From an uncultured Gemmatimonadales bacterium (GTDB lineage: Bacteria > Gemmatimonadota > Gemmatimonadetes > Longimicrobiales > Gaopeijiaceae): a stretch of 6,283 nt of DNA. Position numbers and translations under genes: made by a program. Location: positions 1-6,283 of the forward strand of contig CALJKZ010000557.1 in the NCBI GenBank assembly GCA_937983085.1, in the 5' to 3' direction. Positions 1 to 5,593 of this stretch are shown here, one piece after another. A model generated the notes under the pieces. That model was not told where the DNA came from. It searched no databases and worked only from the letters and a program-made list of their open reading frames with translations. Every line of letters begins with the position of its first letter. Positions within the stretch are counted from its first letter, which is position 1.

Positions 1-62
1 CTCGCACGCACACGGGGTCGGGGAGCGCAAAGGTCCCACCGGACGAGCTGGCAACCCCCGCC

Positions 63-98
63 AAAATAAAAAATAACAAAAAAAAAAAAAAAAAAAAA
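63..98. repeat. A/T-rich low-complexity patch with a 21-base A run
   Basis: The stretch is almost entirely A with single T and C interruptions, and ends in an uninterrupted run of 21 A at 78-98. It stands out sharply against the GC-rich surroundings. It lies directly upstream of the vapB-like start codon, with only nine bases (99-107) between. There is no recognisable Shine-Dalgarno sequence in that gap, so the A tract occupies the place of the ribosome-binding region and perhaps the core promoter. Long A tracts can bend DNA, act as UP elements, bind ribosomal protein S1, or change length by slippage. Which of these applies cannot be told here, and an assembly artefact is also possible. Confidence 0.85.
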
Positions 99-107
99 CT
101 TCGTGTC

Positions 108-362
108 ATGTCTCGCAAAAAGAAAAACGTCACCGTAACCCTCGACCGCGACGTCGCGCGGTGGGCGCGCGTCGAGGCGGCGAAACGGGGCACGAGTGTT
201 TCTCGCATGCTCGGCGACATCCTCGAAGAGAGGATGCGAGGCGACGAGGAGTACGAGCGCGCCAGGGAGCGCTTCTTCTCCCAGTCTCCCGGTATGCACC
301 GGACCGACGGTCGGACTCTCCCCACGCGCGACGAGCTTCATGACCGTGACGGTCTTCGTTGA
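108..362 (+). CDS. vapB: VapB-like ribbon-helix-helix antitoxin
   Basis: Predicted antitoxin of a type II toxin-antitoxin pair: it should bind and inhibit the PIN toxin encoded next to it and repress their shared promoter. The 84-residue protein starts with a basic segment, then a short beta strand (about residues 7-12, NVTVTL), then two helices (about 14-27 and 30-44, with the turn RGTSVSR). This is the ribbon-helix-helix DNA-binding pattern. The C-terminal part (TRDELHDRDG, about 73-82) resembles the toxin-contacting tail of VapB proteins. The start at 108 fits the usual N-terminus of such proteins; the frame is open further upstream to the window edge, but would there translate the A tract as polylysine, so it was not extended. 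The last 23 bases overlap the toxin gene, which implies coupled translation. The family assignment rests on fold pattern plus neighbour; the exact antitoxin subfamily is uncertain. Confidence 0.85.
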   Translation: MSRKKKNVTVTLDRDVARWARVEAAKRGTSVSRMLGDILEERMRGDEEYERARERFFSQSPGMHRTDGRTLPTRDELHDRDGLR

Positions 363-792
363 CACGAACGTTCTCGTGTACGCCCGGGATCGGACCGACG
401 AGTCCAAGCACCGGCGAGCGGTCGAGTGGCTTGCGGCGCTCTGGGATGAGCGAGCAGGTCGCCTGAGCTGGCAGGTGCTGCAGGAGTACTACGTCACCGT
501 GACCCGCAAGCTCGATCCGCCTCGAGACATGAACGATGCCCGCGAGGACGTGGTGTCCCTGGTCACGTGGAAACCGCTACCGGTCGACCTACAGGTGGTG
601 GACGGTGCCTGGGCGATTCAGGACCGGTTCGGGTTGTCGTGGTGGGATGCGCTCATCGTCGCTGCCGCTCAAGCGGGTGACTGCACCCTTCTCCTCACAG
701 AGGACTTGCAAGACGGACAGGACCTCGATGGAGTGACCGTCGTGGATCCGTTCGTGCACACGGCATCCGAGGTCCTGAGGGTTCGACGCTAG
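340..792 (+). CDS. vapC: VapC-like PIN-domain ribonuclease toxin
   Basis: Predicted toxin of the pair, a metal-dependent endoribonuclease; VapC proteins cut tRNA or rRNA and stop translation when not held by the antitoxin. The 150-residue product has the whole PIN domain. The first acidic residue is in FVDTNVLVY (D8), the second is E49 in VLQEYY, the third is D103 in WWDALIVAAA, and the fourth is D122 in LLTEDLQDG. These are the Mg/Mn-binding positions of the family, so the enzyme looks intact. The length is typical. ATG 340 is chosen because the protein then begins four residues before the first strand, as usual for PIN toxins; the same frame is open from 196 but that part lies inside vapB. 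GTG 346 is an alternative start. The stop codon shares bases with the stop of the opposing lipoprotein gene. The RNA target cannot be predicted from sequence. Confidence 0.92.
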   Translation: MTVTVFVDTNVLVYARDRTDESKHRRAVEWLAALWDERAGRLSWQVLQEYYVTVTRKLDPPRDMNDAREDVVSLVTWKPLPVDLQVVDGAWAIQDRFGLSWWDALIVAAAQAGDCTLLLTEDLQDGQDLDGVTVVDPFVHTASEVLRVRR

Positions 793-1697
793 TACCCGTC
801 GACCTCCACCCCGCGCACGCGCTCCGTCGCAGTGACATGGTAGACCGTCTGCTGCCGTTCGTAGATGACCAGCGCGAGCCCCTGGTCCTGGAGCTCCCGT
901 AGCACCGCGCTGAAGATCTTCCCCAGCTCGCGGGACTTCCGTGCGGACACCGACTCCAGAGCCAGATCGGCGATGCGCTCGAGGTGGGGCCGGAATTCGC
1001 TGGGTGCGTCGGCGGCGACAGCCGGAGGCGCCTCCTCGGGAGGTGCGAAGGCGGCATACGAAAGATCCACCGTGGCGCCGAACTCGTGGGAGCTTACGCC
1101 CGCCGCCGCGTTCGCATTTCCACGGCGGAGCCGCGCCTGGTGCTCGGACGTCCGCAGGGCGCTGGTCACCTCGAAGCGGTACGGGGGCAGATCCATCTCG
1201 GCCAGGCGTTCCTGGAAGCGCTGGCCGGCCAGGGTCAGGACGGAGCGCACCTCGGGCGTGACGTACGCCGGGGCCGACCGCTCCCGTACGATCCACAGCG
1301 TCGTGCTGTCCTCGAGCTCGATGAGTCGTCCATTCGCCACGAGGGAGTCACGCGTCTCTTCGTCGCGCACCCGCACCCCGATGCGTGCGGCGCTGGCGAC
1401 GTGCGCCGAGCTGAGGAAGCGCCGCAGGGCGGCCTCTTCGCCGGGGGTCTTCACCGGGAGGGGGCTGAGGATCCGGTCCGCGGATCCGGCGATCCGGTCG
1501 GCCCTCGCGACGGCGTCGCCGAGCATGGCCTCGACCTCGGCCAAGGTCTCGGCGCGGGCGGCGGCCGCGGCTTCCTGGCGCTGGTCTTCTACCCAGCCGC
1601 AGCCCGCGAGGGGGAGGCCGGCGAGGAGGAGGACGAGTGCCCGAGGCGCGGTGCAGCGACCGAGGATTCGGGCGGGAGTGGGGGCGGACAGGAGCAT
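789..1697 (-). CDS. DUF5715-like lipoprotein with M15-type peptidase signature
   Basis: Predicted envelope lipoprotein of 302 residues with a zinc-peptidase-like C-terminal half. The N-terminus has a hydrophobic stretch (LVLLLAGLPLAGC) ending in a lipobox with C33. Residues about 40-70 are Ala/Glu-rich and probably helical. The core is at about 179-215: SALRTSEHQ, then SSHEFGATVDLSY. This matches the M15 D-Ala-D-Ala peptidase pattern SxHxxG...D, with H204 and D211 as candidate zinc ligands and R182 and Q187 in the preceding substrate-side motif. H287 near the C-terminus (VYHVT) would be the third ligand. The catalytic Glu that sits three residues before that His in VanX/VanY types is not there (T284 instead; E280 is the nearest). 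Relation to the family DUF5715 is from memory of its motif. Likely role: cell-wall peptide cleavage or binding in the periplasm. ATG 1697 places the signal peptide correctly; the frame is open upstream to 1940, but that part looks non-coding. No clear Shine-Dalgarno site is seen. Confidence 0.82.
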   Translation of the reverse strand: MLLSAPTPARILGRCTAPRALVLLLAGLPLAGCGWVEDQRQEAAAAARAETLAEVEAMLGDAVARADRIAGSADRILSPLPVKTPGEEAALRRFLSSAHVASAARIGVRVRDEETRDSLVANGRLIELEDSTTLWIVRERSAPAYVTPEVRSVLTLAGQRFQERLAEMDLPPYRFEVTSALRTSEHQARLRRGNANAAAGVSSHEFGATVDLSYAAFAPPEEAPPAVAADAPSEFRPHLERIADLALESVSARKSRELGKIFSAVLRELQDQGLALVIYERQQTVYHVTATERVRGVEVDGY

Positions 1698-1870
1698 GGA
1701 GCCGAAGGTGAGGGACCGGTGAATGCTCCGCCAGATGACCGGGCACCCTTTACCCACCGCCACCACCCTCTGCCGGTTTCCTGCGTTCCGCCCGACTTGT
1801 GGCGAAGTGCAATCACCCTCGGAAGGGCCGGGGACCCGCCATCCCCAGGCATTCCGCGGGCTCGGTGGCC

Positions 1871-1885
1871 TGGCACACGCCTTGC
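1871..1885 (+). promoter_or_regulatory. Candidate sigma-54 (-24/-12) promoter
   Basis: TGGCAC at 1871-1876 and TTGC at 1882-1885, separated by ACGCC, match the sigma-54 consensus TGGCACR-N4-TTGC, with the invariant GG and GC dinucleotides separated by the required 10 bases. Only the final W after TTGC is not met (G follows). Transcription would start near 1897 and give a leader of about 58 bases before the ATG at 1955 of the repeat lipoprotein. No enhancer-binding-protein site is obvious upstream. A chance match in GC-rich DNA is possible, but location and orientation are right. Confidence 0.5.
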
Positions 1886-1954
1886 GCCCAAGGAACGCCC
1901 ACGTCGCGTCCCCCGCCTGATTCCGCGCGGCGTAGATCAAGGAGAACCGAGACG

Positions 1955-3676
1955 ATGAAACACCTAGTCAGAACATGGGCCCTCGCCCTCGCCACGATGG
2001 TGGCGGCGTGCGGCATCACCGACGTCGAGGACCTCTCAGAGGCCGTCGACCTGTTCGTGCAGTCGCTGGACGCCGAGGCCTTCCAGGCGTCCATCCTTTC
2101 CGAACCGTCGCAGGTCGAGGTCGTCCTGCTACCGGGCGGACTCACCGCCAGCGAGTTGGCGGTCCGGCCCTCCGGCGCCTCCGAGGAGGAGCGCGTCCAG
2201 AGCAAGGCCGTGGCCATCTCCGGCGATGCCGTCGGAGGACGCATCACCCTCATGCTCGGTGAGCTCGAGGTGAGCTTCGATGCCGACACCCGCTTCTGGT
2301 TCGGCGATCACGAAGTCGAGATGGAAGGCTTCCTGGCCGAGGTCCGTGCGGACATCGAGGCCGGGCACGAGCCGCCCATCGTGGCCGAGCGTCTGGCGCC
2401 GGACACGCCGCAGGATCCCGACGATGGATCGTTCCGAGCGGACGCCATCGCCGTGACGGGCGACGGGGTCGGACGGATCCGCGTCGAAGTCGACGGAGAC
2501 AACCTCGAGTTGGTGAGCGATCGTCAGGAGGGTGATCCCGACGGCTGGCTCACCGTTCTCGGCCTGCGCATCCAGCTTCGGGTGACCGACGGGACCACCG
2601 AGATCGACTCCCACGAGCACGACTTCGAGCACGTCGAGGACTTCGAGGGTCTGGTGAGCTCGGTGAGCGTGTCGGACGGCATCGTTCGCATGGGCGACGG
2701 CACCACCATCCGTATCGTCGACCGCACCCACATCAAGGACCGCGACGGCTTCATCGCCTCGTTGGCCGGTGTCGCCGAGGTCCTGGCCGCGGGCGGCGAG
2801 GTGGTCGCATGGGGTGCCGGAGCTGTCGAGACCGAGGAGCCGCCTGTGCTCATCGGCCTGGAGATCGCCTTCAAGCAGCGTGCTGAAGAAGAGCCGCACC
2901 TGGAGGAGTTTGAGGGCGAGGTCGCCGACGCCGCGCCGTCCGAGGGCACCTTCACCCTCGGCGACGGGACCGTTGTGCGCATCGTCGACGGCACCGAGGT
3001 CGTCGCTCACGACGACCACAGCCCGAACTCTCTGGCCGGGGTTGTGGAAGCCCTGGAGGCGGGACAGGACGTCTTCGCCTGGGGCGCCGCAGAGATCGAG
3101 AGCGAGGATCCCCTCGTCCTCGAGGCGCGACGCGTGGTCTTCAAGGCCGTAGAGGTCGCCGAGCCCACGATCGAGTTCGAGGGTACCGTGGTCGAGGTGA
3201 CCGAGGATGCGGTCGTGCTCGACAACGGAAAGACCATCGTCGTGGGAGCCGAGACCGAGGTCGTCGCGTATCACGACCTCAGCCCCCATGACCTCGCGGG
3301 CGTCGCCGAGGCGCTGGAGCGAGGGCGGGTCATCCGCGCGTGGGGCCACGGCGTCGTCGAGTCCGAGGAACCCTACGTCGTCGCCGCCGACCGGGTGGTG
3401 CTGAGGGCGATCATCGAGGACTTCGAGGCCGATGTGGTGGAGATCGATGTCGCAGCCGGGGTCCTCTTCCTCGAGGGCGGATGGCAGCTGATCGCCACGG
3501 CAGATACGCAGATTGCCGCCGCGGACGACGGAAGCCCGATGACGCTGGACGGTGCCGCACAGGCCCTCGAGGCCGGGGACCGGATCCGCGTCTGGGGATG
3601 GGGCTTCGTGACGGGCGAGGAGCCCGTGACGCTGGAGCTCGGTGAGCTGACGATCCGGAGGATCGTGGCCGGGTAG
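1955..3676 (+). CDS. Acidic lipoprotein with four tandem DUF5666-like repeats
   Basis: Predicted exported lipoprotein of 573 residues, function unknown. The signal peptide runs from M1 to a lipobox VAAC with C19. A good Shine-Dalgarno site, AAGGAG at 1939-1944, lies 10 bases before the ATG and fixes the start. Residues about 80-215 contain two related beta-rich pieces (AISGDAVGGRI and AIAVTGDGVGRI, about 87-97 and 165-175). After a His/Asp/Glu cluster (SHEHDFEH, 219-226), four tandem repeats begin at about 229, 318, 407 and 489. Each starts with (E/D)FEG or similar, has a beta-rich segment, then LAGVxEALxxG, then an (A/V)WG motif (W286, W376, W463, W547) and EEP or similar. This resembles the DUF5666 beta-barrel-like domain found in secreted proteins. 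The mature protein is strongly acidic. It may bind a cation, polysaccharide or other envelope partner, but nothing proves this. The gene stands alone, with a candidate sigma-54 promoter before it and a terminator after it. Confidence 0.85.
   Translation: MKHLVRTWALALATMVAACGITDVEDLSEAVDLFVQSLDAEAFQASILSEPSQVEVVLLPGGLTASELAVRPSGASEEERVQSKAVAISGDAVGGRITLMLGELEVSFDADTRFWFGDHEVEMEGFLAEVRADIEAGHEPPIVAERLAPDTPQDPDDGSFRADAIAVTGDGVGRIRVEVDGDNLELVSDRQEGDPDGWLTVLGLRIQLRVTDGTTEIDSHEHDFEHVEDFEGLVSSVSVSDGIVRMGDGTTIRIVDRTHIKDRDGFIASLAGVAEVLAAGGEVVAWGAGAVETEEPPVLIGLEIAFKQRAEEEPHLEEFEGEVADAAPSEGTFTLGDGTVVRIVDGTEVVAHDDHSPNSLAGVVEALEAGQDVFAWGAAEIESEDPLVLEARRVVFKAVEVAEPTIEFEGTVVEVTEDAVVLDNGKTIVVGAETEVVAYHDLSPHDLAGVAEALERGRVIRAWGHGVVESEEPYVVAADRVVLRAIIEDFEADVVEIDVAAGVLFLEGGWQLIATADTQIAAADDGSPMTLDGAAQALEAGDRIRVWGWGFVTGEEPVTLELGELTIRRIVAG
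2639..3667 (+). repeat. Four tandem protein-level repeats (DUF5666-like)
   Basis: The repeats begin near 2639, 2906, 3173 and 3416, a period of 267 bases for the first two steps and slightly less for the last. The shared landmarks are FEG at the start, LAGV-EAL-G in the middle (degenerate in the last copy as LDGAAQAL), WG about 56 residues in, and an EEP-type turn after it. Repeats 2 and 3 are closest (both have TEVVA, SP, LAGV-EALE, AWG, and ES-E-P). The DNA copies have diverged, so this is an old duplication and not a recent slippage array. Confidence 0.85.
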
Positions 3677-3702
3677 GTCCAGGCTGATTGCCGAAGACCA
3701 GC

Positions 3703-3737
3703 GCGGCGGGTCCCGGAGACGGGGCCCGCCGCTTTTT
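3703..3737 (+). terminator. Strong intrinsic terminator after the repeat lipoprotein
   Basis: GCGGCGGGTCCC (3703-3714) pairs with GGGGCCCGCCGC (3721-3732) over 12 base pairs with one G-U wobble, around the six-base loop GGAGAC. Five T residues follow directly (3733-3737). This is a textbook rho-independent terminator, 26 bases after the stop codon at 3676. It separates the lipoprotein transcript from the hicAB module. Confidence 0.93.
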
Positions 3738-3826
3738 CGTTCAAGCAGCCGGCGGCGCGTCCTACACGCGCATCGCTTCGCCCCGTGATGTCCTGAACCT
3801 TGCTGAGACCCCGCCACCCTCGGACC

Positions 3827-3855
3827 TTGTTTGCGATATCAAATAGTGATACTAT
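3827..3855 (+). promoter_or_regulatory. Probable hicAB promoter
   Basis: In an A/T-rich island within GC-rich DNA, TTGTTT (3827-3832) and TACTAT (3850-3855) are 17 bases apart and resemble -35 and -10 boxes (three and four matches of six). Transcription would start near 3862, about 18 bases before the hicA ATG. The -10 box lies inside the palindromes listed separately, which fits repression by blocking polymerase. Confidence 0.5.
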
Positions 3856-3858
3856 CAC
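3843..3858. promoter_or_regulatory. Nested palindromes, likely HicB operator
   Basis: Two perfect inverted repeats overlap here: ATAGT-GAT-ACTAT (3843-3855) and GTGATA-C-TATCAC (3846-3858). A further small palindrome GATATC lies just upstream (3835-3840). HicB antitoxins with a C-terminal ribbon-helix-helix domain commonly repress their own promoter at such sites. Position over the putative -10 box supports an operator role. Binding is inferred, not shown. Confidence 0.6.
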
Positions 3859-3879
3859 CACGGTGAGAGTTCTGGTCGA

Positions 3880-4131
3880 ATGAGAACTCGTCACCGGGGC
3901 ACGCTGGACGCGCTGTTTGCCGAACCGACTCGGTCCAACGTCCATTGGCGCGACGTTGAGAGCCTGCTTCGATCCTTGGGCGCCGAGATCAGCGAGGGAA
4001 GTGGATCGCGAATTCGCGTCGTCCTGCGAGGAACGAAGGCGGTATTCCATCGACCACATCCGGCGCGGCAACTCGGCAAGCCCATGGTGCGGTCGGTGCG
4101 TCGCTTCCTCACGAACGCGGGTCTCGGGTGA
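3880..4131 (+). CDS. hicA: HicA-family mRNA interferase toxin
   Basis: Predicted toxin of a HicAB type II module; HicA proteins have a small double-stranded-RNA-binding-like fold and cleave mRNA in a translation-independent way. The 83-residue product shows the family layout: an N-terminal helix region (about 6-14), W23 then helix DVESLLRSLGAE (25-36), the glycine turn SEGSGSRIRVVL (38-49), strand KAVFHRPHP (53-61), and a C-terminal helix VRSVRRFLTNAGL (70-82). The turn where classical HicA has the catalytic His (GSH) reads GSGSR here, with R44 near that position; H57 and H60 are the remaining histidines. I recall HicA-annotated proteins with the same pattern, so this may be a natural subtype. 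A weak GAGAG (3865-3869) lies 10 bases before ATG 3880. The stop TGA overlaps the hicB start, and toxin-first order is usual for hicAB. Confidence 0.85.
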   Translation: MRTRHRGTLDALFAEPTRSNVHWRDVESLLRSLGAEISEGSGSRIRVVLRGTKAVFHRPHPARQLGKPMVRSVRRFLTNAGLG

Positions 4132-4496
4132 TGGAATACAAAGGCTACTCCGCAAGGCTCGAGTACGACGAAGATCTGGCGGCTTTCCACGGGCAGGTCC
4201 TGAACATCAACGATGTGATCACGTTCCAGGGGACCTCCATCGACCAGCTCCGCAGGGAGTTCGAGCAATCCGTGGATGACTACCTGTTCTGGTGTGAGGA
4301 GCGGGGCGAAGAGCCCGACCGACCCTTCTCCGGCAGGTTCTTGTTGCGCATGGATGCGGACACGCATCGACAGGCCGCCTTGGTCGCCGGACGGGAGGGC
4401 CTCAGCCTGAACCAGTGGGTGGTCGATGCCCTCGAGCGTGTGCTGCGCTCGGGCGAGGAGCGTCCGGACCCGGCCCACCGCGCCCGGTACGGGTAA
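4131..4496 (+). CDS. hicB: HicB-family antitoxin with ribbon-helix-helix domain
   Basis: Predicted antitoxin that neutralises HicA and represses the operon. The 121-residue protein has the HicB partial RNase H-like domain at about residues 4-62 (YKGYSARLEYDED, then FHGQVLNIND, then the helix around SIDQLRREFEQSVDDYLFW). It is followed by a ribbon-helix-helix DNA-binding segment at about 68-105: strand GRFLLRMD, then helices DTHRQAALVAGREG and SLNQWVVDALERVL. A Pro/Arg-rich tail closes it. The ATG at 4131 overlaps the toxin TGA by one base; a GTG at 4128 immediately before it is an alternative start that overlaps the toxin by four bases and adds one residue. Either arrangement means coupled translation. 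All segments expected of a complete two-domain HicB are there. Confidence 0.92.
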   Translation: MEYKGYSARLEYDEDLAAFHGQVLNINDVITFQGTSIDQLRREFEQSVDDYLFWCEERGEEPDRPFSGRFLLRMDADTHRQAALVAGREGLSLNQWVVDALERVLRSGEERPDPAHRARYG

Positions 4497-4625
4497 GCCC
4501 CTCTGGCCATTGGCCCACCCAGCTGCCCGGGACAAAGAGCTGACGGGAGCCCGCTGAGGAGCCGGCTGTCTCGAGATCGCGCACCGAGTCCTGAAACTCC
4601 CGACCGCCTTCCTGCGTTGTGATAG

Positions 4626-4653
4626 ATGACCAGGGTCAGATTGTTACAAATAT
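4626..4653 (+). promoter_or_regulatory. A/T-rich leader with palindrome, possible promoter-operator of the lipoprotein-TetR pair
   Basis: This is the only A/T-rich part of the 224-base gap after hicB. It contains the perfect inverted repeat TGACC-AG-GGTCA (4627-4638) and a second small one, TTGT-T-ACAA (4641-4649). TACAAA (4645-4650) or AAATAT (4648-4653) could serve as a -10 box, but no convincing -35 box is at standard distance. A TetR-type repressor is encoded at the end of the downstream gene pair, and such proteins bind palindromes near their own promoter, so this is a reasonable operator candidate. The evidence is positional only. Confidence 0.35.
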
Positions 4654-4720
4654 TTCTGGCCCACCCATCTCCAACGCCCGAGGATCCACCGGACCCTCGG
4701 CACACGGGAGCGAGAGCCCG

Positions 4721-5581
4721 ATGAAGACGACGACGAGGATGCTGCAGACGCTCGCCATCACCACCCTTCTCATGGGATGCGGGGGCGGGGACGCCGTGGA
4801 TTCACAGGAGGTCCACCCAGGCAAAGTGGCGTTCGCAGACGTCCAGAGTTGGCCGGCCCTGGGCGTAGGGGAGGCGGCGCTGACGAACTTCGAACCCTTC
4901 CGCGCCGTGTACGAACGAGTCTACAGCGACATCAACGGACAGGAGCGGCGCGACCACGTCATCATCCTCGCCGAGCGCGTGGCGTGGAACGAGACGCCGG
5001 CCATCTCCGTGTCGCTCATCGACGCCGGCAACAACGTCTACGACGACACCGCCATGCGCATCCAGACGCGGGTGTTCGCCGAGGACGATCATCGCATGCT
5101 GCTGTACATCGCCCCCGTGCCGGGCACACCCCGCGACTACATGATCGCCCACACCGACGGCACGGCACGGGTCACCAGCGTGGAGGCCGAGTCGGGGGAT
5201 GCGACGCAGCAGACGGGCATCTTCCCCCTCCCGCAGCTGGGCGCGCCGGGGCTCTGGCTCCTCGGCTCCATGTCCCTCGAGCCCGATCAGCAGATCGCAT
5301 TCGCCAACGCCCACGCGCCGGCGCCGTCGAGCATCCTCGGCGCGAATCCCGTCATCGTGGAGGGCGAGGAGACCATCGACGCCGGCCCGCTGGGCACGCA
5401 GCGCGCTACCGTCGTCGCGTATCCCCTCGGCATGACGAACGGGAGGGTCATGCATAACTTCGTCACCGATCGCCCTCCGTACCTCCTCGGGAAGCGTCCT
5501 CTGGACCTCGACACCGGCGAGACGTCGGAGATGAGCACCCTGCGGCTGGTCGAGTTCACCACTTTCGGCCAGGGCCGATGA
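4721..5581 (+). CDS. Unrecognised lipoprotein, co-transcribed with tetR
   Basis: Predicted lipoprotein of 286 residues with unknown function. The signal peptide is basic (MKTTTR), then hydrophobic, ending in a lipobox LMGC with C20, followed by a Gly-rich linker. The mature part has alternating hydrophobic/polar stretches typical of a beta-rich periplasmic domain (RDHVIILAERVAW, MLLYIAPV, TQRATVVAYPL), without transmembrane segments, catalytic motifs or repeats that I recognise. The C-terminal part (about 226-280) with a strand pattern and conserved-looking prolines is loosely like DUF3108/LolA-type carrier folds, but this is only an impression. ATG 4721 is chosen because it starts the signal peptide, with GGGAG at 4706-4710 as a spaced ribosome site; the frame is open from 4619 but upstream residues look non-coding. 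The stop is 12 bases before tetR, so the two are probably one transcript. Confidence 0.8.
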   Translation: MKTTTRMLQTLAITTLLMGCGGGDAVDSQEVHPGKVAFADVQSWPALGVGEAALTNFEPFRAVYERVYSDINGQERRDHVIILAERVAWNETPAISVSLIDAGNNVYDDTAMRIQTRVFAEDDHRMLLYIAPVPGTPRDYMIAHTDGTARVTSVEAESGDATQQTGIFPLPQLGAPGLWLLGSMSLEPDQQIAFANAHAPAPSSILGANPVIVEGEETIDAGPLGTQRATVVAYPLGMTNGRVMHNFVTDRPPYLLGKRPLDLDTGETSEMSTLRLVEFTTFGQGR

Positions 5582-5593
5582 TCCCCGGCTCGA

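Noticed and set aside
78..98. The A run as a minus-strand terminator (T run)
   Set aside because: No GC-rich hairpin precedes the T run when read on the minus strand.
3..107. In-frame open extension of the antitoxin gene to the left edge
   Set aside because: The frame has no stop, but it would translate the A tract as polylysine, and the protein from ATG 108 already has the normal ribbon-helix-helix N-terminus.
984..1958. 324-codon open frame opposite the M15-like lipoprotein
   Set aside because: The product is low-complexity Gly/Arg-rich, while the opposite strand has a lipobox and a peptidase motif.
2129..3817. 562-codon open frame antisense to the repeat lipoprotein
   Set aside because: It is a mirror of the strong codon bias of the real gene, runs through the intrinsic terminator, and its product has no recognisable domain, signal or start context.
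4504..4520. Possible second sigma-54 promoter (TGGCCC...CTGC) or hairpin after hicB
   Set aside because: The GG-GC spacing is 11 instead of 10, and the small GGCCA-T-TGGCC inverted repeat has no T run after it.
4777..5457. Long overlapping frames on both strands inside the second lipoprotein gene
   Set aside because: Both products are biased Arg/His/Gly or Asp/Val/Gly shadows without domains.
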